Shown: positions 9,022 to 17,384 of the stretch, piece by piece
Layout of the letters: each line of letters starts with the position of its first letter
How positions within the stretch are numbered: position 1 is the first letter of the stretch
From: Clostridiales bacterium
GTDB taxonomy: Bacteria > Bacillota > Clostridia > Oscillospirales > CAG-272
Length of the DNA: 64,000 nt
Assembly: GCA_022791685.1 (NCBI GenBank)
Contig: JAAVZO010000021.1
Coordinates: 62,001-126,000 of the forward strand
Direction of reading: 5' to 3'
The notes under the pieces: model-generated
Databases searched by the model: none
What the model saw: the letters and a program-made list of their open reading frames with translations, nothing else
What the model was told of the DNA's origin: nothing
Program-made: the position numbers and the translations under genes

Positions 9022-9888
9022 ATGGATATCAGTATTCAAAAGCTCACCGCATTCGTAAAAGCAGCTGAATTCGGGAGCTTTACTAAAGCAGCTGAGCTGC
9101 TGCATTATTCACAATCTGGGATAAGCCGAATGATAGCGGACCTCGAAACCGACTGGGGAACGGCGTTGCTTGAACGCAGTAAAGCCGGTGTTCGTCTGAC
9201 GAGCGATGGATTATGCCTGCTTCAATATGCAAAAAACGTATGCGAAGCTTCAGACAGGCTTATCGAACGTATTGACGAGCTGAATGGTCTGCGCTCCGGA
9301 ATGATACGTATTGGTACATTTTCGAGTGTAGCTACACATTGGCTGCCAAATATAATCAGCAAATTTCAAAAGGATTATCCCGGTATTGATTATGAGCTGC
9401 TGCTCGGTGATTATAGCGAAATTGAAGAATGGATAGCGAATGGACGTGTTGACTGCGGATTTCTGAGACTGCCAACAACCCCTGACTTCGAAACAACATT
9501 TCTTAAACGTGACGAACTTCGCATAATACTGCCAAAATCTCACCCGCTTGCTGACGTTGAAATATTTCCTATAGAGTCGATCTGCGACTATCCATTTATT
9601 TTACTTGAACACGGCTCAAAAACCGAAGTTTCCGAGTTGTTCGAACGCTTTTCTATTTCGCCGCGTGTGCATTTTACTACATGGGATGATTATGCAATAA
9701 TGTCCATGGTGGAGAGCGGACTTGGGATAAGTATACTTCCATCATTGATACTGCAACGCATACCGTATGATATTGTGTCAAAGAAACTATCAGTTCCGGC
9801 GTATCGCGACATTGCGCTCACTTTGAAAGACAAAAAAACCGCCTCACTTGCAGTGAAACGGTTTATTGACTATATTGATATATTATAA
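9022..9888 (+). CDS. LysR-family transcriptional regulator
   Basis: A 288-aa LTTR. The N-terminal winged helix-turn-helix (about 1-60) reads LTAFVKAAEFGSFTKAAELL...SQSGISRMIADLE, and the two-lobed effector domain covers about 90-288. The gene is divergent from proB and the DMT exporter, so these are the likely targets, by analogy with LTTR-exporter pairs; the ligand is unknown. AAAGGCG precedes the ATG. Its 3' end overlaps the convergent MFS gene by 6 bases. Confidence 0.9.
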   Translation: MDISIQKLTAFVKAAEFGSFTKAAELLHYSQSGISRMIADLETDWGTALLERSKAGVRLTSDGLCLLQYAKNVCEASDRLIERIDELNGLRSGMIRIGTFSSVATHWLPNIISKFQKDYPGIDYELLLGDYSEIEEWIANGRVDCGFLRLPTTPDFETTFLKRDELRIILPKSHPLADVEIFPIESICDYPFILLEHGSKTEVSELFERFSISPRVHFTTWDDYAIMSMVESGLGISILPSLILQRIPYDIVSKKLSVPAYRDIALTLKDKKTASLAVKRFIDYIDIL

Positions 9889-11037
9889 ATCAAATGAAGT
9901 CGCCTTAGACTTTTGCGATATAAAGAATACAACCAATGTCATAGCGCAGAGCAAGGTGCATATGACCATAGACACAGTATAGCCGAATGACATAGTCATG
10001 CGTCCACCAAGCACTCCTGCAAGCACCTTTGGTATGCCGTTGCCGAGCGCGTACATCAGCGAATTCGCCGATGCTTTTGATTCAGGCGCAACGTGTTCAG
10101 TAATATAAACTGAGCCGCAATATGTGAACACAGTGACCGCAAATCCGGTGACAAGCCCAACAAGCAGTAATAACGGCACATTAGTCAGAAATGCAAGTCC
10201 GGCATATCGCAGCGTCACAAGTACAAGACTTATCAGCAGCAGAGATCTTATACCAATTCTCTTGAACAGGCGGTTGAACATAAGAAAAAACGGAATCTCA
10301 CCAAGTACAGTTACGAATACATTTATTCCCCATACCTGCTGAGATAGTCCGAGATCACCGGTCAGATGGTTCGGGAAATAATTAAGATAATATGCCCATG
10401 TAAACTGCGCAACTCCAACAAATAGGAATATCAGCATAAGCTTCTTGTCACGAAACAGGGGAATAACGCTTGGACGTTTATCATGGCTTCCATGTCCTTC
10501 TACCCGCGGCGACAACATTATAGTAATGATCGCGAGCGCCGCCATTACAAGATATACATAGAATATCAGCGAGATATTGTTTTCGGTAAATCCGGTGAGC
10601 AGCATTGGCAGTAAGCCGAACATAAAAGTTCCGCATATTCGTATAGGTCCATACGGCGTATCATTTTCAGTAGTATATTCGAGAGTGATTATGTCAATAA
10701 GACCGCCGAACGGAGACATGAAAAACATAACTAAGGTTAGCATTATCGCAAGATACCAAAAACTATGTCCAATTCCGAGCAAATAATAGAATATCGCCGA
10801 GCCCGCGACCGAAGCCGCAAGTACCAAGTTCTTTGAACGCGCGCGGTCCGCAAGCAATCCCCATAATATCGGCGCGAAAATAGATACAAACGGACCTATC
10901 GCAAGCAGAATTCCAGTGATATCATCAGGATGATAATTGCTGATATATATCTGAATAAAACAATAATAGAGAGCGTTTAGTCCGTATACAAGCGCGTTTG
11001 CGCCGTAAAGCGGAAGTGTTTTCTTGAAGTTTTTCAT
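9883..11037 (-). CDS. MFS transporter (MFS_1-like)
   Basis: A 384-aa transporter with 12 hydrophobic helices. The loop motif WGLLADRARSKN after helix 2 fits the LacY/nucleoside-symporter-like MFS branch, and a second half begins near VIPLFRDKKLMLIF (about 190). The start is 2 bases from the stop of the upstream DHHW-protein gene, so it is the third gene of the MBOAT operon. The cargo is unknown; a sugar or polysaccharide precursor would suit the context, but that is inference. Confidence 0.85.
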   Translation of the reverse strand: MKNFKKTLPLYGANALVYGLNALYYCFIQIYISNYHPDDITGILLAIGPFVSIFAPILWGLLADRARSKNLVLAASVAGSAIFYYLLGIGHSFWYLAIMLTLVMFFMSPFGGLIDIITLEYTTENDTPYGPIRICGTFMFGLLPMLLTGFTENNISLIFYVYLVMAALAIITIMLSPRVEGHGSHDKRPSVIPLFRDKKLMLIFLFVGVAQFTWAYYLNYFPNHLTGDLGLSQQVWGINVFVTVLGEIPFFLMFNRLFKRIGIRSLLLISLVLVTLRYAGLAFLTNVPLLLLVGLVTGFAVTVFTYCGSVYITEHVAPESKASANSLMYALGNGIPKVLAGVLGGRMTMSFGYTVSMVICTLLCAMTLVVFFISQKSKATSFDL

Positions 11038-11039
11038 TG

Positions 11040-12233
11040 TCAGTTTTTAATACCATAGTTAAGCATCGCAAGCGAATTCGAACTTACTAAGCCATCCATG
11101 TTGTATAATATCAGCACTCTATCTGCGCCCGACTCGCGAACAAAGTCAATGACCGGAAGCTTATAATATCGCAGATCGAGTATTTCGAGGTCAAAATGTG
11201 CGGCAAGAAATGGAGCAAGCGAATGTCCAAAGCTATCCTTTATCAGTATCAATTTCTCACGCTCAACTGATCTCAGCGGACTTCCATCGGCCGGATATAT
11301 TTTCACATACCCATTGTTTCCGCCGATAAAGCTGCTGTATTTATCCTTGACATCAAGGTAGCTGCGGTCGTACATCCCATCAAGGGTCTTACCGTTGTCA
11401 ACAATTTCAGTAACCATATCGTCGTCGCCGTCCCAACGGAAAAACTCGATAGTATCCGGAGCTATCCACTTCATTCCAGCCTTCGACCATGTAGTGCCGT
11501 AGAATTCCTCGCTTGCAGTCTCGCGCGTGAAATAATCAATAGGATATGGCTCGATCCCGTATGATTTCATGATCTCAACATAGGCGTAATAAGCGCCGAG
11601 AGTAGTCCAATGATGGTCGGTGCGATAGTAGACATATTCGCCCGAATCAGCACGTGATTTCAATGGTTCAAGCAGCTCGATATGCGGAGCTTCGAGTCTG
11701 TCATACACATAGTCAAATATCTGCTCTGTACGCTCACTCGCCGGATACAGTGACGGCATATATTTTTCGAGCACGTCCTGTGAACGTCCGGCGATCGCGA
11801 CTTTAAAGTCTATACCAACAAATGCGCTGTCAGACGAAGTCTCCATAGCGCTAAGAAAGCGGTTTATTGCCTTCACATTTTTGTCTGCCTCACTTAGGTT
11901 AGGATAATCGTTTTTAGCGATTATATGCCCGTCAGAGCCGAGAAGAACATCGTCATTTTCCTGCTTAAACAATGCTATTTCAGATATAGCCTTAGTACCG
12001 ACAAATATGTTTCGCAGCGGTATCTGGTCGGAATAATAATCGGCTATTTCCGAGGTAAAGCTGCCGTCAACCAGTGCTTCAAGCGAGAATTTCGGCTTTA
12101 ACTGAAGATAGCGATTCTCATCCTCCGAAAAATCATTGTCCGGAGTAAACAAAGTTGCAGCTGAAAATCCATAGATCACGGCGAGAACTCCGCCTATCGT
12201 AAGTATGTCGCTTGGCTTGTATTTTTTTAACAT
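11040..12233 (-). CDS. DHHW-family (AlgX/AlgJ-like) O-acetylation protein
   Basis: A 397-aa protein with one N-terminal membrane anchor (about 10-30) and an extracytoplasmic SGNH-hydrolase-like domain. The motif TDHHWT (205-210) and a late block KDSFGHS (about 350) match the Asp-His/Ser catalytic pieces of AlgJ/AlgX-type proteins. These take an acyl group handed across the membrane by an MBOAT protein and place it on an exopolysaccharide. The MBOAT gene is directly upstream (21 bases), which supports the role. The actual glycan is not identifiable here. Confidence 0.85.
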   Translation of the reverse strand: MLKKYKPSDILTIGGVLAVIYGFSAATLFTPDNDFSEDENRYLQLKPKFSLEALVDGSFTSEIADYYSDQIPLRNIFVGTKAISEIALFKQENDDVLLGSDGHIIAKNDYPNLSEADKNVKAINRFLSAMETSSDSAFVGIDFKVAIAGRSQDVLEKYMPSLYPASERTEQIFDYVYDRLEAPHIELLEPLKSRADSGEYVYYRTDHHWTTLGAYYAYVEIMKSYGIEPYPIDYFTRETASEEFYGTTWSKAGMKWIAPDTIEFFRWDGDDDMVTEIVDNGKTLDGMYDRSYLDVKDKYSSFIGGNNGYVKIYPADGSPLRSVEREKLILIKDSFGHSLAPFLAAHFDLEILDLRYYKLPVIDFVRESGADRVLILYNMDGLVSSNSLAMLNYGIKN

Positions 12234-12254
12234 AATAAATTCCTCCAGCCCAAA

Positions 12255-13667
12255 TCAAAAACGGAAATACAGGAACGGATTGAACGTTGAATCGACAAGG
12301 TACGCCATGCACACTAACAAAACCAAAGTCGTACCAGCTGCCGCAGCCGTCTTTACAGCCTCCGATCTCTCTGTCAGCTTGTAATAAAGCTTTTTCGGAA
12401 GCGGTGTGGAAGCTATTGCAAGGATAACAAAGAAGGGAAGATTGCGGACAAGATTGTACGCGTCGCCCTGATTTGCAAGTGCCGTTACATTAGCACCGAA
12501 CATATTGCCGAGCCACACCATTCCGGCTGAAAGGTCCTCAAATACGAACAGCAGCCATCCAAACATGACAAAGAAAAGTGTATAGATATGCGATACGACT
12601 GCCGGCGCTCTCTTCAACTTATCGAGTAAGAATGTCTTTTCGATCATCAGCAGGACAAAATAATACAGCCCCCAGAGAATATAGTTCCAGCTTGCACCAT
12701 GCCAGAATCCTGTGAGAAACCACACAACAAATATATTGCGCAGATTCAGCAGCTTTGAGCAGCGGTTGCCACCGAGCGGTATGTATACGTATTCGCGGAA
12801 CCACGTTCCAAGCGATATATGCCATCTGCGCCAGAACTCTGTGATACTTTTTGATATATACGGATAATTGAAATTTTCGAGGAATCTAAATCCTATCATC
12901 TTTCCGAGTCCGATTGCCATATCCGAGTAGCCGGAGAAATCGAAGTAAATCTGGAACGAATAGCAGAGCATTCCCATCCATGCACCGAGAACTGTTCTCT
13001 GGTCTGTCGGAATTACTCGAAAATACTCCCAAAGCTGTCCTGCCATATTTGCGAATAGTATCTTCTTGCCCATACCCGCAACAAACGTGCGCACACCATC
13101 AGCAAACAACGGAACGCTATGCTCACGGCTGACGAGCTGGTCGTCAACATCCTTATATCGAACGATAGGTCCGGCAATAAGCTGCGGATAGAGTGTTACA
13201 TACGCACCAAATGAAGCGATATTGTGTTGTGCTCCGGTATCGCCGCGATAAACGTCAATGACATACGACAGCGCCTGAAATGTATAGAACGAAATTCCGA
13301 TCGGCAGTTCTAATTCAAGCAGCGGAAGTCCGGACAATCCGGGGATAAGCCGCAGATTTGACACGAAGAAATCATAATACTTGAAAAATCCAAGTATCGA
13401 AAGATTTATAACAATACTCAGGATCAAATGCAGCTTTGCGCGTTTTTTGTTATCCTGCCTTAAATTTTTCTCAACTAACAAACCGAAAATATAATCGACC
13501 ATTATTGTGAAAATCATCAGGAAAACATATACAGGCTCACCCCAGCCATAAAAAACAAGGCTGACCAAAAGCAGTACGATATTTCTTATCTTCAATGGAA
13601 CTATGTAATATATAAACAGAGTCACCGTGAGATAAAGAAACAAGAATTCGAGGCTCGAAAATACCAT
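12255..13667 (-). CDS. MBOAT-family O-acyltransferase (AlgI-like)
   Basis: A 470-aa polytopic protein that moves acyl groups, usually acetyl, across the membrane for O-acylation of cell-surface glycans. Family marks: GISFYTFQALSY (about 124-135), the FWRRWHISLGTWFREYVYIP segment (279-298) and the catalytic histidine in FWHGASWN (His323). It is closer to AlgI/PatA-type proteins than to DltB, because a DHHW partner follows and no dltA/C/D is present. First gene of a three-gene operon with its own promoter. Confidence 0.9.
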   Translation of the reverse strand: MVFSSLEFLFLYLTVTLFIYYIVPLKIRNIVLLLVSLVFYGWGEPVYVFLMIFTIMVDYIFGLLVEKNLRQDNKKRAKLHLILSIVINLSILGFFKYYDFFVSNLRLIPGLSGLPLLELELPIGISFYTFQALSYVIDVYRGDTGAQHNIASFGAYVTLYPQLIAGPIVRYKDVDDQLVSREHSVPLFADGVRTFVAGMGKKILFANMAGQLWEYFRVIPTDQRTVLGAWMGMLCYSFQIYFDFSGYSDMAIGLGKMIGFRFLENFNYPYISKSITEFWRRWHISLGTWFREYVYIPLGGNRCSKLLNLRNIFVVWFLTGFWHGASWNYILWGLYYFVLLMIEKTFLLDKLKRAPAVVSHIYTLFFVMFGWLLFVFEDLSAGMVWLGNMFGANVTALANQGDAYNLVRNLPFFVILAIASTPLPKKLYYKLTERSEAVKTAAAAGTTLVLLVCMAYLVDSTFNPFLYFRF

Positions 13668-13701
13668 AATAAAGTTCCTTTCAATTTAATACACAATCAA
13701 T

Positions 13702-13730
13702 ATTTTACCATATTTCTATAATATTTGCAA
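13702..13730 (-). promoter_or_regulatory. Promoter of the MBOAT operon
   Basis: On the minus strand TTGCAA (13725-13730), a 17-bp spacer and TAAAAT (13702-13707) lie 35 bases before the MBOAT start. Confidence 0.65.
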
Positions 13731-13742
13731 TAGATTTTCTGC

Positions 13743-13780
13743 AAAAAATCAGCCGCACCCGATTTAATATCGCGTGCGGC
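13743..13780 (-). terminator. Intrinsic terminator after the SDR gene
   Basis: A 7-bp GC stem (13752-13758 with 13774-13780), extended by an inner CGAT/ATCG pairing, is followed on the minus strand by TGATTTTTTG. It separates the SDR gene from the MBOAT operon. Confidence 0.85.
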
Positions 13781-13821
13781 ATTATTATGCTGTAATTGAT
13801 ATATTAAGTTGCTAAGTTAAA

Positions 13822-14679
13822 TCAAACTCCAGAGTATGCAGCGAATCCGCCATCAACCGGAACTACTACGCCGTTTACAAAGCCGGAAGCGTTGTTGTCA
13901 ACGAGCCAGAGCAGCGTTCCAAGCAGGTCGTCTGTAACACCAAAACGATTCATAGGAGTGTGACCAAGGATCTTCTGCGAGCGTGCAGTATAGCTTCCAT
14001 CGGGATTTATCAGAAGGTCGTGGTTCTGGTTGGTGAGGAAGAATCCAGGAGCGATAGCGTTTACACGGATTCCGACCTTTGCGAAATGAACCGCGAGCCA
14101 CTGAGTGAAGTTAGAGACAGCAGCCTTTGCGCCCGAATATGCAGGGATTCTGGTCAGCGGACGGAATGCGTTCATGCTCGATACGTTAAGTATAACTGCA
14201 TCGCCCTTCTTTGCCATATCCTTTGCAAATACCTGAGTCGGAAGCAGCGTGCCAAGGAAGTTGAGGTTAAATACAAACTCAATTCCGGCAGGGTCGAGGT
14301 CAAAGAAGGTCTTGATTCCGTCAACTGCACCATCGAGGTCCTCAGGATCAAGGGTATCCTTCGAGGTAGTACCCTTAGGATTGTTTCCACCTGCACCATT
14401 CAAAAGAATATCAACAGTGCCAAACTTCTCGAGGATAGTCTCACGTGCGGCTTCGAGGCTTGCCTTATCAAGTACGTTTGCAGCAACTGCAATAGCGGTG
14501 CCACCGTCCTTTTCTATCTCAGCAACGATTTTCTCAGCAGCTTCAGCTCTGAGGTCACATACTGCGACCTTAGCGCCGTTCGCCGCGAGTGCCTTTGCGA
14601 ACTCGGAGCAGAGAACTCCGCCGCCGCCTGTTACGAGAGCTACCTTTCCGGAAAGATCAACTTTAAACGGTAATTTCAT
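13822..14679 (-). CDS. SDR-family oxidoreductase (mannonate/fructuronate-type)
   Basis: A 285-aa short-chain dehydrogenase. It shows the Rossmann TGGGGVLC loop (about 17-24), the NGAGG motif, catalytic Ser in NVSSMNA and Tyr/Lys in YSGAK. The long loop with GIKTFFDLDPAGIEFVF and overall similarity fit the group annotated as D-mannonate oxidoreductase (fructuronate reductase), used in uronate catabolism. I chose the ATG at 14679, which has GGAG upstream; the frame also opens earlier at 14697. Its neighbour upstream is a GH39-like glycosidase. The uronate assignment is moderate: the classical UxuB is a different long-chain family. Confidence 0.75.
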   Translation of the reverse strand: MKLPFKVDLSGKVALVTGGGGVLCSEFAKALAANGAKVAVCDLRAEAAEKIVAEIEKDGGTAIAVAANVLDKASLEAARETILEKFGTVDILLNGAGGNNPKGTTSKDTLDPEDLDGAVDGIKTFFDLDPAGIEFVFNLNFLGTLLPTQVFAKDMAKKGDAVILNVSSMNAFRPLTRIPAYSGAKAAVSNFTQWLAVHFAKVGIRVNAIAPGFFLTNQNHDLLINPDGSYTARSQKILGHTPMNRFGVTDDLLGTLLWLVDNNASGFVNGVVVPVDGGFAAYSGV

Positions 14680-14865
14680 AATATTATCTCCTATCAATTT
14701 ATCAAGTATAACTTATATTATTCCGCCTATCATGCGGTTCGTATATATTATATTTTAACTCATTTTAAGATAAAATGAAAGAGGTAATCGGCAAATTTAT
14801 CAATTTCTTTACGCAAATATAGGAAATCAGCGCACTTAAATCGTAAAGTATTGATTTTCAGTCGG

Positions 14866-16191
14866 TCAATTTGAGAGCAATACCACTTGATTCTTTGCCA
14901 ATACAAATGAAGCAGGGTCAAGCGATATCCCACTCAGCATATGCGTTTCGTCGACAAGCTCAGCCTTCATGTCTGACAGGTTTGTACTGATTTCAATATC
15001 ATCCCCTACATTCGCAATAAGTACTGCACGCCGTCCTGAATTGTCAATCGCAGCAAGCGCATAAACATCGCCGTGCTCATATATAGCTTCGACCTGAGTT
15101 CCAAGCGCGTACAACTCACCGAATGCTTTGAAAGAATAGTATGTGCAAAGTGGTTCATATGTCATCGGATTAAATAATCCGCCGTACACCGACTGACCGA
15201 TTCTCGCATCGTAGTAACAGAGTATATCTGTCTTTTTATTCTGCATTGCGATCATCATCGCAGCAGCACGCGCGGATGCACACGATGTACCGCGAAGACT
15301 TACTACCGGAGCGTTATTCCACTCATTTAGCTGAGTTTCTACATTTCCGAGTCCGCGTTTAGTCAGCTCACAATCAACAAAATCCGCCATAGCTTCAGTT
15401 TCAGTAACAGACGCATAACTATGCCATGAGAAGAAATCAAGCGGAAGATCATGCTCTTTTACATAATCTAAGAACTTGACCGCAAAGTCCATGAAATACT
15501 TTTCACGTGCATTGGCAGTACGACTTCTATCAACACTTGCGCCATACCATTCCGGCTCAGCGAACAATCCATAAAATCCACACGACGCAAATCCACCGAC
15601 CTTGATTTTTTCGCCAAAGCAATTCTTTAAGTGGGTTGAGGATATTTCATATAATTTGAAATAGTCCTCCATGCTTCCAGTCCACATCGCATTTTTTCCT
15701 GTACTTGGTTCATCATTATCCGGTTCATTCCATATCTCCCAATAGGTTATGCCGTACTCGTAACCATCTGCCCACCCCTCGTTATAATGACGTACGATAT
15801 GCTCGCAGATACGCGCCCATTTGTTATAGTCAGATGGCGGCACTATATTATATATATTCAAGTGTCGGGAATTTTCGATAGTCACGCCAAGGCGATATAT
15901 AGGCTCGCATCTGGCAGCCATAAGCTGTTCTATGAGGTTATCGGTAAATGCAAAATCGTATGAAGCCGGATCATTTTCGTCCGCACCGAAATCACGGAAT
16001 ATATTCGGGATATCTACATAGACATTACCACCAAATGGACCGCCGACATCGTGCAGTCTCGAATATGGTATATGTGCGTCCGTAAGCCAGTGCATATGCG
16101 CGTCAGACACTCCGAGCCGCGGCGGCTGTCCGACTGCGTGCATAGCCTTTACTTTTCCGATAGGCTTTGAGAAATCAAATTTAATATTCAT
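14866..16191 (-). CDS. GH39-like glycoside hydrolase
   Basis: A 441-aa (beta/alpha)8-barrel protein of clan GH-A type, without a signal peptide, so cytoplasmic. The acid/base glutamate is visible in YWEIWNEP (Glu156 after Asn155) and the likely nucleophile in VETQLNEWN (Glu290). Family GH39 (beta-xylosidase/alpha-L-iduronidase) fits best, but exact specificity cannot be stated. It probably cleaves imported oligosaccharides. The start at 16191 has AAAGGG about 11 bases upstream. It is adjacent to an AraC regulator and preceded by a strong promoter with a palindrome. Confidence 0.8.
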   Translation of the reverse strand: MNIKFDFSKPIGKVKAMHAVGQPPRLGVSDAHMHWLTDAHIPYSRLHDVGGPFGGNVYVDIPNIFRDFGADENDPASYDFAFTDNLIEQLMAARCEPIYRLGVTIENSRHLNIYNIVPPSDYNKWARICEHIVRHYNEGWADGYEYGITYWEIWNEPDNDEPSTGKNAMWTGSMEDYFKLYEISSTHLKNCFGEKIKVGGFASCGFYGLFAEPEWYGASVDRSRTANAREKYFMDFAVKFLDYVKEHDLPLDFFSWHSYASVTETEAMADFVDCELTKRGLGNVETQLNEWNNAPVVSLRGTSCASARAAAMMIAMQNKKTDILCYYDARIGQSVYGGLFNPMTYEPLCTYYSFKAFGELYALGTQVEAIYEHGDVYALAAIDNSGRRAVLIANVGDDIEISTNLSDMKAELVDETHMLSGISLDPASFVLAKNQVVLLSN

Positions 16192-16227
16192 TATTGAAAT
16201 CACCCTTTCGTGATGTATATTAAGTAT

Positions 16228-16256
16228 ATGATATCGTATTATAACAGAGATGTCAA
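16228..16256 (-). promoter_or_regulatory. Promoter of the GH39-like gene
   Basis: On the minus strand a consensus TTGACA (16251-16256), a 17-bp spacer and TATCAT (16228-16233) precede the glycosidase gene. Confidence 0.7.
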
Positions 16257-16266
16257 TATATTATTT

Positions 16267-16281
16267 ACGAAACATTTTCGT
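16267..16281. promoter_or_regulatory. Palindrome upstream of the glycosidase promoter
   Basis: ACGAAA-CAT-TTTCGT is a perfect 6-bp-arm palindrome ending about 10 bp upstream of the -35 element, a position suited to an activator or repressor site. The AraC and GntR-LacI type regulators nearby are candidate binders. Confidence 0.45.
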
Positions 16282-16301
16282 TTAGAATGCACTTTAAGAT
16301 A

Positions 16302-17138
16302 TCATCTCATATCTTCACGAGGCGAATGTCCAGTCGCCTTTTTATAAAAGCGCGAGAAATACGAAGCGTCCGAAAAGCCCAGCGATTCTGCAACGTCAGC
16401 TACGCTCAGCTCACCGCTGTTCAGCCACATTCGCGCCTGAGAAACCTTCAAATAGTTGAGATATTCAAGTGGCGGCATTCCGTAATATTCCCGAAACAGC
16501 CTCCTAAAACCCGATTCGCTCAAATGGCATAACTTTGCAAGACAGCTCGTGTCTATCTTCGCAAGGTCAGTCGTGCGCAGATATTTTACCGCCGGATATA
16601 TCGCCGCATATCGTCTGGTCATCAGTTCTTTTCTTTGCAGCTCGAACGCAATATCACTGAGAAGTCCGTACAGCATACTTTTGATCTGCGGGTTAGTTGT
16701 TAATCCCCGCCGTCCAAGCGAATCTATCCGATTAAAGCTATCATGATAATATTGCGGATTTTTCGGAGTAATGATCATTTTATCATCGGCAAAGCGCAGC
16801 TCTTCACCATTCTCACCATATACAAGAAAGTTTATGAGGTAATCGGATGTTCGTTCAGTTTTATGCGAGCCGGTAATATCGAAGTGGCAATTATATTCTG
16901 ACAGCTTTGGCGTATAAACTATATCATTTCGTATCGCGCGGTCATAAATATTCCCGGACTCATCGATATATTCAAACTCAACATCATTGATAAACATTAT
17001 CCCATTATCTGGACGACCGCCATCAGGAGTAGTAAATGTTTCTCCAGCCTCCCAGTGATGGTCTATAATGATAATATCGTGAATATCGAAGCTTATACTG
17101 TTAAGATCTTGAAATTGTATCGTTTTTATAAATATCAC
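16302..17138 (-). CDS. AraC-family transcriptional regulator
   Basis: A 278-aa regulator with an N-terminal cupin-like sensing domain (about 1-160) and a C-terminal double helix-turn-helix (about 180-278). The HTH shows LAKLCHLSESGFRRLFREYYG and VAESLGFSDASYFSRFYKKATGHSP, the second being the family signature. The start is uncertain: GTG at 17138 has only a close AGG upstream and no other strong start is nearby. It sits between the glycosidase and the divergent sugar-binding lipoprotein gene, which are its likely targets. Confidence 0.85.
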   Translation of the reverse strand: MIFIKTIQFQDLNSISFDIHDIIIIDHHWEAGETFTTPDGGRPDNGIMFINDVEFEYIDESGNIYDRAIRNDIVYTPKLSEYNCHFDITGSHKTERTSDYLINFLVYGENGEELRFADDKMIITPKNPQYYHDSFNRIDSLGRRGLTTNPQIKSMLYGLLSDIAFELQRKELMTRRYAAIYPAVKYLRTTDLAKIDTSCLAKLCHLSESGFRRLFREYYGMPPLEYLNYLKVSQARMWLNSGELSVADVAESLGFSDASYFSRFYKKATGHSPREDMR

Positions 17139-17279
17139 CTAATTTATCATAAATTTATTATAAGCTGCAATTTAATTATAACATATTTGCAAATCTATTT
17201 CAATACCTCACCAAGACAATATTTAGTTATTTTTTTAACTATATAGTTATATTGTCCTATATTTATGGCAGAATGTGCA

Positions 17280-17308
17280 TTGTAAAAATCTTTTCATTAT
17301 GGTATTAT
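17280..17308 (+). promoter_or_regulatory. Promoter of the solute-binding lipoprotein gene
   Basis: TTGTAA (17280-17285), a 17-bp spacer and TATTAT (17303-17308) lie about 75 bases before the lipoprotein start. The AT-rich 246-bp divergent region with the AraC gene holds no ORF. Confidence 0.6.
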
Positions 17309-17384
17309 AATATTAGCAAATTTACATTGATTTTAAAAATTAAATTTCACATAATTATTTTGATCAAAGAAAGAAGGAAAACTA

